Origin: Pseudomonas sp. C1C7
GTDB lineage: Bacteria; Pseudomonadota; Gammaproteobacteria; Pseudomonadales; Pseudomonadaceae
NCBI RefSeq assembly: GCF_013359595.1
Contig: NZ_JABFMP010000001.1
Coordinates: forward strand, 277,224 to 341,223
Reading direction: 5' to 3'
DNA: 64,000 nt
A program made the translations under genes and the position numbers. Each line of letters begins with the position of its first letter. The first letter of the stretch is position 1. Shown here one piece after another: positions 34,351 through 46,023 of the stretch. Below the pieces are notes generated by a model that saw nothing but the letters and a program-made list of their open reading frames with translations, was not told where the DNA came from and did no database searches.

Positions 34351-34737
34351 TCAGATCAAGCCTTTCTTCTGCTTGTAGTCGCGAACAGCGGCCTTGATGG
34401 CGTCTTCGGCGAGTACGGAGCAGTGAATTTTCACTGGCGGCAGGGCCAGTTCTTCAGCCAGCTGAGTGTTCTTGATGGTTTCTGCCTCGTCCAGCGTCTT
34501 GCCCTTCATCCACTCGGTGGCCAGGGAGCTGGAAGCGATGGCGGAACCGCAGCCGTAGGTCTTGAACTTGGCATCTTCGATGATGCCGGCGTCGTTGACC
34601 TTGATCTGCAGGCGCATGACGTCGCCGCAAGCCGGCGCGCCGACCATGCCGGTGCCGACATCAGGATCTTCCGCGTCCATCTTGCCGACGTTGCGCGGGT
34701 TTTCGTAGTGGTCGATGACCTTTTCGCTGTAAGCCAT
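34351..34737 (-). CDS. iscU: Fe-S cluster scaffold IscU
   Basis: A 128-aa scaffold on which [2Fe-2S] clusters form. The three Cys ligands are in [17 protein letters not shown] and [10 protein letters not shown], and the HscA-binding motif LPPVKIHC is present. It lies 34 bases before iscA. Confidence 0.98.
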   Translation of the reverse strand: MAYSEKVIDHYENPRNVGKMDAEDPDVGTGMVGAPACGDVMRLQIKVNDAGIIEDAKFKTYGCGSAIASSSLATEWMKGKTLDEAETIKNTQLAEELALPPVKIHCSVLAEDAIKAAVRDYKQKKGLI

Positions 34738-34819
34738 GATTCTTAATCCTCACTCATCAGAGAGTCGCTCTTTGAACCCCGGGGCCTGAGCCTCGGGGCC
34801 GGTTCGCGGCGACTTGAAA

Positions 34820-36034
34820 TCAGTGTGCCGCCCACTCGATTTTCGAAATGTCGACACCGTCTTTGTACATGTCCCACAGCGGCGACAGAGCGCGCAGCTT
34901 GGTAACGGCCTCGCAGACTTTCTGCGCGGCGTAGTCGATCTCTTCTTCGGTGGTGAAACGGCCGAAGGTGAAGCGGATCGAGCTGTGTGCCAGTTCGTCG
35001 TTGCGGCCCAGGGCACGCAGTACGTACGAAGGCTCGAGGGACGCCGAGGTGCAGGCCGAACCGGACGAAACCGCCAGATCCTTGAGGGCCATGATCAGCG
35101 ACTCGCCTTCAACGTAGTTGAAGCTCAGGTTCAGATTGTGCGGAACGCGGGCGGTCAGGCTGCCGTTGACGTACAGCTCTTCCAGGTGCTCGACCTGCTT
35201 GTAGAAACGATCGCTCAAGGCCTTGATGCGCACGTTCTCGGCAGCCATGTCTTCCTTGGCTACGCGGAAGGCTTCGCCCATGCCGACGATCTGGTGAGTC
35301 GCCAGGGTGCCCGAACGCATGCCGCGCTCGTGACCGCCGCCGTGCATGGTCGCTTCGATGCGCACGCGAGGCTTGCGGCTCACGTACAGCGCGCCGATGC
35401 CTTTAGGGCCGTAGGTCTTGTGAGCGGAGAAGGACATCATGTCGACTTTCAGTTTCTGCAGGTCGATCTCGACCTTGCCGGTGGACTGAGCGGCGTCAAC
35501 ATGGAAAAGGATGCCTTTGGAGCGGGTCAACTCGCCGATGGCGGCGATGTCGTTGACAGTACCGATCTCGTTGTTCACGTGCATGATCGATACGAGGATG
35601 GTGTCGTCGCGCAGAGCGGCTTCAACCATCTCTGGGGTGACCAGACCGTCTTCACGAGGCTCGATGTAGGTCACTTCGAAACCTTCGCGCTCCAGTTGGC
35701 GCATGGTGTCGAGGACAGCCTTGTGTTCGATCTTGGTGGTGATCAGGTGCTTGCCTTTGGTGGCGTAGAAATGTGCCGCACCCTTGATTGCCAGGTTGTC
35801 GGATTCGGTGGCACCGGAGGTCCAGACGATTTCGCGCGGGTCGGCGTTGACCAGGTCGGCCACCTGACGACGGGCGTTTTCGACGGACTCTTCGGCTTTC
35901 CAGCCAAACACGTGGGAACGGGACGCCGGGTTACCGAAGTTTCCGTCGACCAGCAGGCATTCACTCATCTTTTGCGCGACACGCGGATCAACCGGGGTGG
36001 TCGCAGAGTAATCAAGGTAAATCGGCAATTTCAT
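34820..36034 (-). CDS. iscS: Cysteine desulfurase IscS
   Basis: A 404-aa PLP enzyme that takes sulfur from cysteine for clusters and tRNA thiolation. The PLP Lys is in [14 protein letters not shown] and the catalytic Cys in [12 protein letters not shown]. Start [18 protein letters not shown] is typical. It is the second gene of the operon, 50 bases after iscR. Confidence 0.98.
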   Translation of the reverse strand: MKLPIYLDYSATTPVDPRVAQKMSECLLVDGNFGNPASRSHVFGWKAEESVENARRQVADLVNADPREIVWTSGATESDNLAIKGAAHFYATKGKHLITTKIEHKAVLDTMRQLEREGFEVTYIEPREDGLVTPEMVEAALRDDTILVSIMHVNNEIGTVNDIAAIGELTRSKGILFHVDAAQSTGKVEIDLQKLKVDMMSFSAHKTYGPKGIGALYVSRKPRVRIEATMHGGGHERGMRSGTLATHQIVGMGEAFRVAKEDMAAENVRIKALSDRFYKQVEHLEELYVNGSLTARVPHNLNLSFNYVEGESLIMALKDLAVSSGSACTSASLEPSYVLRALGRNDELAHSSIRFTFGRFTTEEEIDYAAQKVCEAVTKLRALSPLWDMYKDGVDISKIEWAAH

Positions 36035-36084
36035 GGACTATCTCCTAAATCAGGCTGGCTGGCGCCCCGTTAGCTCTGTGGCTG

Positions 36085-36576
36085 TCATTCGACGGCGGAC
36101 GCTTCAATCTTGTCCAGGCGTGGCGCCTTGCTGTTGCAACGGCGTTGATCCTGGCGCTGGGCTACTTCTTGCACCTCACGGCGAGTGACAAGGTCAGCCA
36201 AGCTGATACCGCTCAGAAATTCGTGAATCTGCAGGCTCAGATCGCACCACAAGTGGTGGGTCAGACAGGTGTCACCGGAATGGCAATCGCCCTGGCCCTG
36301 GCATTTGGTGGCGTCGACCGATTCGTTCACCGCATCGATCACCTGGGCGACCTGGATACCTTGCATATCGCGAGACAGCTGGTAGCCGCCGCCTGGACCA
36401 CGAACGCTGGACACCAGATTGCTACGACGCAATTTGGCGAAGAGCTGCTCGAGATAAGACAGGGAGATGCCTTGGCGCTCGGAGATATCGGCCAAAGACA
36501 CAGGCCCGTGCTGCGCGTGCAACGCCAGGTCAAGCATGGCGGTCACGGCGTATCGGCCTTTTGTAGTCAGTCGCAT
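36085..36576 (-). CDS. iscR: Rrf2-family regulator IscR
   Basis: A 163-aa winged-helix repressor. The DNA-binding part is [20 protein letters not shown]; the [2Fe-2S] ligands are three Cys in [13 protein letters not shown] with a nearby His (THHLW). In holo form it represses the isc operon at type-1 sites. Two such sites lie upstream of its own start. Confidence 0.97.
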   Translation of the reverse strand: MRLTTKGRYAVTAMLDLALHAQHGPVSLADISERQGISLSYLEQLFAKLRRSNLVSSVRGPGGGYQLSRDMQGIQVAQVIDAVNESVDATKCQGQGDCHSGDTCLTHHLWCDLSLQIHEFLSGISLADLVTRREVQEVAQRQDQRRCNSKAPRLDKIEASAVE

Positions 36577-36608
36577 GGACAGTTACCACGGAGTTCGGAA
36601 TGGGTGCG

Positions 36609-36664
36609 AGTATGCGATTCCCGAGTATTTAAGTCAACTATAAGACCTAGTACTTTAGTCAGGT
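36609..36664 (-). promoter_or_regulatory. isc promoter with two IscR type-1 operators
   Basis: On the minus strand TTGACT and CATACT are spaced by 17 bases. The palindrome ATAGTTGACT..ACTCGGGAAT (36617-36641) covers the -35 box and matches the type-1 IscR consensus. A second palindrome, ACCTGACT..TACTAGGT (36645-36664), abuts it upstream. This gives a tandem operator for Fe-S-dependent autorepression. Confidence 0.8.
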
Positions 36665-36770
36665 TTACCCGCAAAAGAGCGCGCGAATGATAGCAGGGTC
36701 TGCGGCTTAATGGCACACCGCTTGGCGCTGCCTACCTGCCTGATTGCGACGCAGACACGAACGCAATCCG

Positions 36771-36799
36771 TGCAGGCGCAGCCTTCGGCAGCTCCTGCA
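36771..36799. repeat. Single REP sequence after cysE
   Basis: A lone copy of the GCAGCCTTCGGCAGCTCCTG arm type, without a partner, just after the cysE stop. Confidence 0.6.
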
Positions 36800-36806
36800 C
36801 GGGGCT

Positions 36807-37586
36807 TTATCCGGCTTTGGTTTCGTCTTTGTCCTTCACGCACGCAAAGACTTCTTCACGCAGCTCAGGCAGATCCTTGGCACAGTAATTACTGCCCAGA
36901 TCCTTCAACGCCCCGCACATCCCCTCCAGACGGCCATCAACGGCCTGCAGGTGATCGAGCAATTGGTTGATGGCGCGAGCCACCGGGTCCGGCATGTCCT
37001 CGCTGACGCCGTAGGCATCGAAGCCGATCTTCTCGGCCATGGCCTTGCGCTTGGCGTCCTGCTCTTCATCAGGCTTGACGATGATCCGCCCCGGAATGCC
37101 AACCACCGTAGCCCCGGCCGGCACCGCTTTGGTCACCACGGCATTGGAACCGACCTTGGCCCCGGCACCAACGGTAAACGGGCCAAGCACCTTGGCGCCC
37201 GCACCCACGACCACGCCATCTTCCAGGGTCGGGTGACGCTTGCCTTTGTTCCAGCTGGTGCCGCCCAGGGTCACGCCCTGATAAATGGTCACGTCGTCGC
37301 CGATTTCAGCGGTTTCGCCAATGACGATGCCCATGCCATGGTCGATGAAGAAGCGTCGACCGACCTTGGCACCGGGGTGAATCTCGATCCCGGTCAGCCA
37401 GCGACCGAAGTTCGACACCAGCCGCGCCAGCCATTTCAGGTCGGATTTCCATAGCACCGAAGACAGACGATGGATCCAGATGGCATGCATGCCCGGATAG
37501 CAGGTCAGCACTTCAAACGCATTGCGCGCCGCCGGGTCACGGTGGAAAACGCTTTGGATATCTTCTCGCAAACGCTCGAACATCAT
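36807..37586 (-). CDS. cysE: Serine O-acetyltransferase
   Basis: A 259-aa hexapeptide-repeat acetyltransferase that makes O-acetylserine for cysteine synthesis. It has the left-handed beta-helix ([20 protein letters not shown]) and active-site [15 protein letters not shown]. Placed next to the isc operon, it links cysteine supply and sulfur mobilisation. Its start overlaps the trmJ stop by one base. Confidence 0.96.
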   Translation of the reverse strand: MMFERLREDIQSVFHRDPAARNAFEVLTCYPGMHAIWIHRLSSVLWKSDLKWLARLVSNFGRWLTGIEIHPGAKVGRRFFIDHGMGIVIGETAEIGDDVTIYQGVTLGGTSWNKGKRHPTLEDGVVVGAGAKVLGPFTVGAGAKVGSNAVVTKAVPAGATVVGIPGRIIVKPDEEQDAKRKAMAEKIGFDAYGVSEDMPDPVARAINQLLDHLQAVDGRLEGMCGALKDLGSNYCAKDLPELREEVFACVKDKDETKAG

Positions 37587-38356
37587 TAATCCTTCCGCTT
37601 TATAAGCTCACCACGGGCCGCTTTTTGGGTTTCCGTGAGGATGCCACGCAAAATATTCATTTCCGCCCGGCTGACCGAGCTGCGTCCGTACAACCGGCGC
37701 AGGCGCGCCATCAAGTGCCGTGGTTTTTCCGGATCGAGGAACTCGATGGCCACCAGGGTCTGCTCCAGGTGCTCATAGAATCGCTCCAACTCGTCCATGG
37801 TCGCCAGCTCCGTGCTTTTGACCGATGCCACTTCTTCCTTCTCGACCTTGCTCGGCTGGCCTTGGGCCGCGAGCCAGGACATGCGCACTTCATAGCTCAA
37901 CACCTGCACCGCCGCCCCAAGGTTCAGCGAACTGAACGTCGGATCGGAGGGGATGTGCACGTGATAGTGACATCGCTGCAGCTCTTCGTTGGTCAGGCCG
38001 GAGTCTTCGCGACCGAACACCAGCGCGATTTCCGCGCCCTGTCCGGCTTCCTCGACCACTTTCGTCCCGCACTCGCGAGGATCAAGCAAAGGCCAGGGGA
38101 TGCGACGGTCGCGGGCACTGGTGCCCAGCACCAGGTTGCAGCCGACCAGGGCATCTTCCAAGGTGGCGACGACTTGCGCTTTTTCAAGGATATCCCCGGC
38201 ACCGGATGCACGGGCATCGGCCTCGTGGTGCGGGAACACGCGAGGATCGACCAGCACCAACCGCGACAGCCCCATGTTTTTCATGGCGCGCGCAGTACCG
38301 CCGATATTGCCCGGATGGCTGGTATTGACCAGGACGACACGAATGTTTTGCAGCAA
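37586..38356 (-). CDS. trmJ: tRNA (cytidine/uridine-2'-O) methyltransferase TrmJ
   Basis: A 256-aa SPOUT methyltransferase that modifies position 32 of tRNAs. SPOUT signatures are [35 protein letters not shown] and [16 protein letters not shown]. It is co-transcribed with cysE and divergent from suhB. Confidence 0.95.
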   Translation of the reverse strand: MLQNIRVVLVNTSHPGNIGGTARAMKNMGLSRLVLVDPRVFPHHEADARASGAGDILEKAQVVATLEDALVGCNLVLGTSARDRRIPWPLLDPRECGTKVVEEAGQGAEIALVFGREDSGLTNEELQRCHYHVHIPSDPTFSSLNLGAAVQVLSYEVRMSWLAAQGQPSKVEKEEVASVKSTELATMDELERFYEHLEQTLVAIEFLDPEKPRHLMARLRRLYGRSSVSRAEMNILRGILTETQKAARGELIKRKD

Positions 38357-38502
38357 GGGAGGCGCTCTCGAACACGATAATCGGGAGCGGGATCTTACAA
38401 CTCATCCTACCGTTAAGCCATGAAAGCGAACGTCGTCCTTCTCCTGTAGAAACTTTCTGATAGAATGCTCGGCTTTCTTTAACAACCTTAGGTGACACAT
38501 CC

Positions 38503-39321
38503 ATGCAGCCAATGCTGAATATCGCGCTGCGCGCCGCCCGCGCCGCCAGTGAATTGATCTTCCGCTCCATCGAGCGCCTGGACACCATCAAGGTTGACGA
38601 AAAAGACGCCAAGGATTACGTATCCGAGGTGGATCGCGCCGCCGAACAGAAAATCATCGACGCCCTGCGCAAGGCGTACCCGAACCACTCGATCATGGGT
38701 GAAGAGACTGGCCTGCACGCCGGCACCGGGATCGAAGGCGAAGAATACCTGTGGATCATCGACCCACTTGATGGCACCACCAACTTCCTGCGCGGCATCC
38801 CTCACTTCGCTGTCAGCATCGCCTGCAAATACCGCGGTCGCCTGGAACACGCCGTTGTTCTGGACCCGGTTCGCCAGGAAGAATTCACCGCCAGCCGTGG
38901 CCGTGGCGCCCAACTGAACGGTCGTCGCCTGCGCGTCAGCGGCCGCACCAGCCTGGACGGCGCCCTGCTGGGTACCGGTTTCCCGTTCCGTGACGACCAG
39001 ATGGACAACCTCGACAACTACCTGGGCATGTTCCGCGCCCTGGTTGGCCAGACCGCCGGCATCCGCCGCGCCGGCTCCGCCAGCCTGGACCTGGCCTATG
39101 TAGCCGCTGGTCGTTTCGATGCGTTCTGGGAATCGGGCCTGTCCGAATGGGACATGGCAGCAGGCGCCCTGCTGATTCAAGAAGCCGGCGGCCTGGTGAG
39201 CGACTTCACCGGCGGTCACGACTTCCTCGAAAAAGGCCACGTCGTTGCCGGCAACACCAAATGCTTCAAGGCAGTCCTGACGGCCATCCAGCCGCACCTG
39301 CCGGCTTCGCTGAAGCGCTAA
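38503..39321 (+). CDS. suhB: Inositol-1-monophosphatase SuhB
   Basis: A 272-aa Mg-dependent phosphatase. Metal ligands are in GEETG, IIDPLDGTTNFL and SEWDMAAGALL. SuhB also takes part in rRNA antitermination and, in Pseudomonas, affects virulence regulation. It is a single gene with a terminator 15 bases after the stop. Confidence 0.96.
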   Translation: MQPMLNIALRAARAASELIFRSIERLDTIKVDEKDAKDYVSEVDRAAEQKIIDALRKAYPNHSIMGEETGLHAGTGIEGEEYLWIIDPLDGTTNFLRGIPHFAVSIACKYRGRLEHAVVLDPVRQEEFTASRGRGAQLNGRRLRVSGRTSLDGALLGTGFPFRDDQMDNLDNYLGMFRALVGQTAGIRRAGSASLDLAYVAAGRFDAFWESGLSEWDMAAGALLIQEAGGLVSDFTGGHDFLEKGHVVAGNTKCFKAVLTAIQPHLPASLKR

Positions 39322-39336
39322 GCTGCACAGCGACCC

Positions 39337-39367
39337 AAAAAAGCACCCTTCGGGGTGCTTTTTTTTA
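39337..39367 (+). terminator. suhB terminator
   Basis: The stem AAAGCACCC..GGGTGCTTT with loop TTCG and flanking A and T tracts is a strong, potentially bidirectional terminator. Confidence 0.92.
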
Positions 39368-39402
39368 TGCCTGTGAATTGCCATCCCACCACCCCCTCGA
39401 TT

Positions 39403-39496
39403 CCTGTGGGAGCTGGCTTGCCAGCGATAGCAGTGGGTCAGCCACCACATCTGGCACAGTTAATACCGCCATCGCGGGCAAGCCCGCTCCCACAGG
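39403..39496. repeat. REPIN between two twin terminators
   Basis: Arms CCTGTGGGAGCTGGCTTGCC and a complement-like arm lie between convergent suhB and the glycine-zipper gene. The two flanking terminators share the same stem. Confidence 0.85.
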
Positions 39497-39519
39497 TGTT
39501 TACGGTGTTCCCGGGGTAC

Positions 39520-39550
39520 AAAAAAAGCACCCCGAAGGGTGCTTTTCTTT
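39520..39550 (-). terminator. Terminator of the glycine-zipper gene
   Basis: The minus strand reads AAAAGCACCC TTCG GGGTGCTTTTTT, nearly identical to the suhB terminator 180 bases away. It ends the leftward transcript. Confidence 0.88.
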
Positions 39551-39568
39551 ACAGCTATCTCAAGCCAA

Positions 39569-40114
39569 TCACTGCTGCGCTTGCGACAGGATCAACCTAC
39601 CTTCCTTATCCACAGGAATCTGATTCCCCGGATCGCGATCCATTCGCACTTTCCCCTCTTTGCCATCCAGCGAGTACCGCACGTCGTAACCCACCACCTT
39701 GTCGCTGATGTCGTTCACCGTATTACAACGGGTCTGCGTCGTGGTGTAGGTGTCACGCTCCTGCATGCCCTCCTGAACCTTGTTACCGGCGTAACCACCG
39801 CCGACCGCACCGGCAACCGTGGCAATTTTCTTGCCGGTACCGCCGCCGATCTGGTTACCCAGCAAACCACCTGCCAGCGCGCCGACTACCGTACCGGCGA
39901 TCTGGTGTTGATCTTTGACCGGCGCCTGCCGGGTGACGGTTACATCCTTGCATACTTCACGTGGAGTCTTGATTTGCGTCTTGACCGGCTCAACAGCAAG
40001 TACTTGCGCGTACTGCGGACCGTTATCTTTAACCAGGCTGTAGGTGGCCACAGCACCCCCGGCAGTGACACCGACAGCACCCAGTACAGCACCAACCAGC
40101 ATCGACTTGTTCAC
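39569..40114 (-). CDS. Glycine-zipper 2TM domain protein
   Basis: A 181-aa envelope protein. A hydrophobic N-terminus (MLVGAVLGAVGVTAGGAVAT) is followed by a glycine-zipper segment (VGALAGGLLGNQIGGGTGKK to GYAGNKVQEG), and the C-terminal part (YDVRYSLDGKEGKVRMDRDP) resembles surface-antigen/Rick_17kDa proteins. The role is probably envelope-related; the exact function is unknown. It is conserved at this place next to suhB and secF. Confidence 0.85.
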   Translation of the reverse strand: MNKSMLVGAVLGAVGVTAGGAVATYSLVKDNGPQYAQVLAVEPVKTQIKTPREVCKDVTVTRQAPVKDQHQIAGTVVGALAGGLLGNQIGGGTGKKIATVAGAVGGGYAGNKVQEGMQERDTYTTTQTRCNTVNDISDKVVGYDVRYSLDGKEGKVRMDRDPGNQIPVDKEGRLILSQAQQ

Positions 40115-40172
40115 ATGAACCTCCTGACCATCTCATGCGGGACGCGCCCGCGCTTCTCCCAGCCTTGGAGCA

Positions 40173-40203
40173 TAAAAAAAGGCGCGAGTTCAACTCGCGC
40201 CTT
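40173..40203 (-). terminator. Terminator after secF
   Basis: The stem GGCGCGAGTT..AACTCGCGCC is followed on the minus strand by TTTTTTTAT. It ends the yajC-secD-secF transcript. Confidence 0.9.
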
Positions 40204-40233
40204 CTTGGACTACATCGCTGAGAGAAATTTCAC

Positions 40234-41148
40234 TCAAGGACGGTCGTCGATTTCCTTCTCGGTGTTAGCCGGAGGAATCAGGTCTTCAGTGCTCAGGTTC
40301 AACCAGATCAGCACTACGTTGGCGATGTAGATCGACGAGTAAGTACCCGCCAATACACCCACCAGCAGCGCCAGGGAGAAGCCGTGCAGGTTGTCGCCAC
40401 CGAAGAACAGCAGTGCGGCGATTGCCAGCAACGTGGACACCGAAGTCGCGATGGTCCGCAGCAGGGTCTGAGTGGTCGAGATGTTGATGTTCTCGATCAG
40501 GCTGGCCTTGCGCAGTACGCGGAAGTTCTCACGAACCCGGTCGAATACCACGATGGTGTCGTTGAGCGAGTAACCGATGATCGCCAGTACCGCCGCCAGC
40601 ACCGTCAGGTCGAAGGTGACCTGGAAGAACGACAGGATACCGATGGTCACGATCACGTCGTGGATCAGGGAGACGATCGCACCGACGGCGAATTTCCACT
40701 GAAAGCGGAACGCCAGGTAGATCAGGATGCCGCCCAGCGCCATCAGCATGCCGAGGCCGCCCTGGTCGCGCAGTTCTTCACCCACCTGCGGGCCCACGAA
40801 CTCGACGCGCTTGACCGTCGCCGGGTTCTCGCCGCCGACTTTCTGCAGCGCATCGGCTACCTGATGGCCCAACTGTGGATCTTCACCCGGCATACGCACC
40901 AGCAGATCGGTAGTCGCACCGAAGTTCTGCACGATGGCTTCGTGATAACCGGCGGTCACCAGCTGCTCACGCACCTTGGTAACATCGGCCGGACGCTCGT
41001 AGGTCAGCTCGATGAGCGTACCGCCGGTGAAGTCCAGACCCCAGTTCATGCCCTTGTGGAACACACTGAACAGCGCCAGTGCGGTCAGGAACAACGTGAC
41101 GCCGAACGCGAAGTTGCGGACGCCCATGAAATTGATTGTACGTAACAT
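40234..41148 (-). CDS. secF: Protein translocase subunit SecF
   Basis: A 304-aa inner-membrane RND-like protein with six membrane helices. It uses the proton gradient with SecD to pull exported proteins through SecYEG. The motif LDFTGGTLIELTYE and the helix-rich VLAIIGYSLNDTIVVFDRVR are diagnostic. It starts nine bases after secD. Confidence 0.97.
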   Translation of the reverse strand: MLRTINFMGVRNFAFGVTLFLTALALFSVFHKGMNWGLDFTGGTLIELTYERPADVTKVREQLVTAGYHEAIVQNFGATTDLLVRMPGEDPQLGHQVADALQKVGGENPATVKRVEFVGPQVGEELRDQGGLGMLMALGGILIYLAFRFQWKFAVGAIVSLIHDVIVTIGILSFFQVTFDLTVLAAVLAIIGYSLNDTIVVFDRVRENFRVLRKASLIENINISTTQTLLRTIATSVSTLLAIAALLFFGGDNLHGFSLALLVGVLAGTYSSIYIANVVLIWLNLSTEDLIPPANTEKEIDDRP

Positions 41149-41157
41149 GGCAGCCCC

Positions 41158-43026
41158 TTAAATCCACAACTTCTTGAAGTCACGACCGCCGAAGATCAGG
41201 TTGACCATCGCGCGGGTGACCATGATGGCCGTGAACATCGAAGTCAGAACCCCGAGGGACATGGTTACCGCAAAGCCCTTCACGGGACCGGTACCCATGG
41301 CGAACAGGATGCCGCCCACCAGCAAGGTGGTCAGGTTGGCGTCGAGAATCGCGGTGAATGCCCGGCTGAAGCCTTCGTTGATGGCGCGCTGTACGGTCAT
41401 GCCCGCGGCAATCTCTTCACGGATACGCGAGAAGATCAGTACGTTGGCGTCGACCGCCATACCCATGGTCAACACGATACCGGCGATACCCGGCAGGGTC
41501 AGGGTCGCACCCAGCAGCGACATCAGGGCCAGCAGCATCACCATGTTCACCGCCAGAGCGACGGTGGCGATGATGCCGAAGAAGCGGTAGATGGCGATGA
41601 TGAACAGCGAGACGAACAGCATGCCCCACAGCGAAGCATCGATACCCTTGGTGATGTTGTCCGCACCCAGGCTCGGGCCGATGGTGCGTTCTTCAGCAAA
41701 GTACATCGGAGCGGCCAGACCACCGGCACGCAGCAGCAGCGCCAGTTCCGACGATTCGCCCTGGCCGTTCAGGCCAGTGATACGGAATTGAGCACCCAGC
41801 GGCGACTGAATGGTCGCCAGGCTGATGATCTTCTTCTCTTCCTTGAACGACTGCACCGCCACGTCTTTCTCGACGCCATCGACCACTTGCTTGGTGTAAG
41901 TGGTGATCGGACGCTGTTCGATGAAGATCACCGCCATGCTGCGGCCCACGTTCGAACGGGTCGCGCGGCTCATCAGCTCGCCACCGTGGCCATCCAGACG
42001 GATGTTCACTTCTGGCGTGCCGTGCTCGCCGAAGCCGGCCTTGGCGTCAGTCACCTGGTCACCGGTGATGATCAGGCCACGCTCGATCTGTGCCGGCGGA
42101 CGCTTGCCTTCACGGAATTCGAAGGTTTCGGAAGTGGCTTTCGAAGCACCAGGCTCTGCAGCCAGACGGAACTCCAGGTTGGCCGTCTTACCCAGGATAC
42201 GCTTGGCTTCTGCGGTGTCCTGCACGCCCGGCAGCTCAACCACGATGCGGTTGGCGCCCTGACGCTGGACGATCGGTTCGGCAACACCCAGTTCGTTGAC
42301 GCGGTTACGTACCGTGGTCAAGTTCTGCTTGATGGAGTATTCGCGGATTTCCGCCAGCTTGGCCGGGGTCATCGCCAGACGCAGCACCGGTTGACCGTTC
42401 AGGTCGGCCGGAACAATGTCGAAATCGTTGAAGTTCTTGCGGACCAGAGCGCGGGCCTGTTCGCGGGTCGCTTCGTCAGTGAAGCCCAGCTGAATGGCAC
42501 CGCCCAGTTGCGGCAGGCTGCGATAGCGCACTTTCTCTTTGCGCAGCAGGCTCTTGACGTCGCCTTCGTAGACTTTCAGGCGCGCATCGAGCGCTTTGTC
42601 CATGTCCACTTCCAGCAGGAAGTGCACACCACCGGACAAGTCCAGACCCAGCTTCATCGGGTGCGCAGCCAGGTTGCGCAGCCATTGCGGAGTGGTTTGT
42701 GCCAGGTTCAGTGCAACGACGTAGTCATCGCCCAACGCCTTGCGCACGACGTCCTTGGCAGGCAACTGGTCTTCAGCCTTGACCAGGCGAACCAGACCGC
42801 CCTTGCCGCCAGCCGTCAGCGAAGTCGCCTTGACGTCGATGCCGGACGCCTTGAGCGCAGCGCTCACGCGATCCAGATCGGCCTCGGTGACCTGCAGCGC
42901 AGTGCTTGCGCCACTGACCTGAATGGCCGGGTCATCGGGATACAGATTGGGAGCGGAATAAATCAGACCGATCGCCAGCACCGCCAGGATCAGAATGTAT
43001 TTCCACAGAGGATATTTGTTCAGCAT
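41158..43026 (-). CDS. secD: Protein translocase subunit SecD
   Basis: A 622-aa partner of SecF. The start MLNKYPLWKYILILAVLAIG (first helix) is chosen over a GTG one codon upstream. A large periplasmic domain with GLDLSGGVHFLLEVDM is followed by five helices containing GMAVDANVLIFSRIREE. It is co-transcribed with yajC and secF. Confidence 0.97.
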   Translation of the reverse strand: MLNKYPLWKYILILAVLAIGLIYSAPNLYPDDPAIQVSGASTALQVTEADLDRVSAALKASGIDVKATSLTAGGKGGLVRLVKAEDQLPAKDVVRKALGDDYVVALNLAQTTPQWLRNLAAHPMKLGLDLSGGVHFLLEVDMDKALDARLKVYEGDVKSLLRKEKVRYRSLPQLGGAIQLGFTDEATREQARALVRKNFNDFDIVPADLNGQPVLRLAMTPAKLAEIREYSIKQNLTTVRNRVNELGVAEPIVQRQGANRIVVELPGVQDTAEAKRILGKTANLEFRLAAEPGASKATSETFEFREGKRPPAQIERGLIITGDQVTDAKAGFGEHGTPEVNIRLDGHGGELMSRATRSNVGRSMAVIFIEQRPITTYTKQVVDGVEKDVAVQSFKEEKKIISLATIQSPLGAQFRITGLNGQGESSELALLLRAGGLAAPMYFAEERTIGPSLGADNITKGIDASLWGMLFVSLFIIAIYRFFGIIATVALAVNMVMLLALMSLLGATLTLPGIAGIVLTMGMAVDANVLIFSRIREEIAAGMTVQRAINEGFSRAFTAILDANLTTLLVGGILFAMGTGPVKGFAVTMSLGVLTSMFTAIMVTRAMVNLIFGGRDFKKLWI

Positions 43027-43092
43027 CACGCCGCCCGTTTATGACGCGGGGCGCCTTGCGCGCCCCGTCGATTGAGAATGAAGTTGAAGCTT

Positions 43093-43431
43093 TTAGATCG
43101 CTTTGAGCGTGCCTTTTGGCAGCGTGGCGGCAATAGCGCCTTTCTGGAACTTCATTTCGACGGTGTCGGACACTTCCAGCACCACGAAATCGTCGGCAAC
43201 CTTGGTGATCTTGCCAGCGATGCCGCCGGTGGTCACAACTTCGTCACCCTTTTGCAGGCTGCTCAGCAGATTCTTCTGCTCTTTGGCGCGTTTGGCCTGT
43301 GGACGCCAGATCATCAGGTAGAAGATGACCAGGAAGCCGACCAGGAAAATCCACTCAAAACCACCACCCATCGGGGCTGCGGCTGCCGGTGCAGCACCGT
43401 CTGCCATGGCATTAGAGATAAAAAAGCTCAT
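43093..43431 (-). CDS. yajC: Sec translocon accessory protein YajC
   Basis: A 112-aa single-span membrane protein; helix FEWIFLVGFLVIFYLMIW (~25-42) is followed by the family motif RPQAKRAKEQKNLLSSLQKG. It associates with SecDF. It lies 43 bases after tgt. Confidence 0.96.
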   Translation of the reverse strand: MSFFISNAMADGAAPAAAAPMGGGFEWIFLVGFLVIFYLMIWRPQAKRAKEQKNLLSSLQKGDEVVTTGGIAGKITKVADDFVVLEVSDTVEMKFQKGAIAATLPKGTLKAI

Positions 43432-43474
43432 TTAGCACTCCAGTTGCAAATGTTGAATCTTGGGGTCAGAAAAC

Positions 43475-45669
<2,195 letters not shown>

Positions 45670-45734
45670 GATGGGGTTCGTCTAGCAGGGCCGGGAAGTC
45701 TAGCGGAATTATGGAAAATTCTCCATGTACCTGA

Positions 45735-45763
45735 TTGACCGGCGGTATTCACCTCTCTATACT
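45735..45763 (+). promoter_or_regulatory. tRNA-Leu promoter
   Basis: TTGACC and TATACT are separated by exactly 17 bases, with the -10 box ending 11 bases before the tRNA 5' end and a GC-rich discriminator (CCGCGGCC) as expected for stable RNA genes. Confidence 0.85.
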
Positions 45764-45774
45764 CCGCGGCCATT

Positions 45775-45859
45775 GCCCTGATGGCGGAATTGGTAGACGC
45801 GGCGGATTCAAAATCCGTTTTCGAAAGGAGTGGGAGTTCGAGTCTCCCTCGGGGCACCA
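45775..45859 (+). tRNA. tRNA-Leu (anticodon CAA)
   Basis: An 85-base class II tRNA with encoded CCA. The acceptor stem GCCCTGA pairs with TCGGGGC, the D arm carries GGTAGAC, the anticodon loop TTCAAAA gives CAA, a long variable arm follows, and the T arm is GGGAGTTCGAGTCTCCC. Its 3' end is the integration site of the downstream element. Confidence 0.97.
45841..45859 (+). repeat. attL core (3' end of tRNA-Leu)
   Basis: AGTCTCCCTCGGGGCACCA, the T-arm to CCA end of the tRNA. It is repeated at 62522-62539 with one G fewer. Confidence 0.88.
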
Positions 45860-45903
45860 CATAGCAGTATCTGAGAGTCTCTACCAGCCTCTCAGACCCA
45901 GAG

Positions 45904-45929
45904 AAACCGGCCACTTGGCCGGTTTTTTT
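45904..45929 (+). terminator. Element-borne terminator after tRNA-Leu
   Basis: The stem ACCGGCCA..TGGCCGGT with TTTTTTT tail lies just inside attL. It would end the tRNA transcript and shield the integrase region, replacing the native terminator displaced to 62549. Confidence 0.85.
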
Positions 45930-45966
45930 GTGCCTGTCTGTCTACCCCTGTCTCCCCTTATTCGTT

Positions 45967-45992
45967 GTATCCCTGTATCCCTGCTTGTATCC
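45967..45992 (+). repeat. Candidate integrase arm sites, left end
   Basis: GTATCCCT occurs twice in tandem followed by GCTTGTATCC. The 18-base part GTATCCCTGCTTGTATCC (45975) recurs at 62457 with one difference, near the other end. This is the layout expected of integrase arm-binding sites. Confidence 0.55.
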
Positions 45993-46023
45993 TGAGAAAA
46001 ATACCGAACTTTGGGATACAAGG

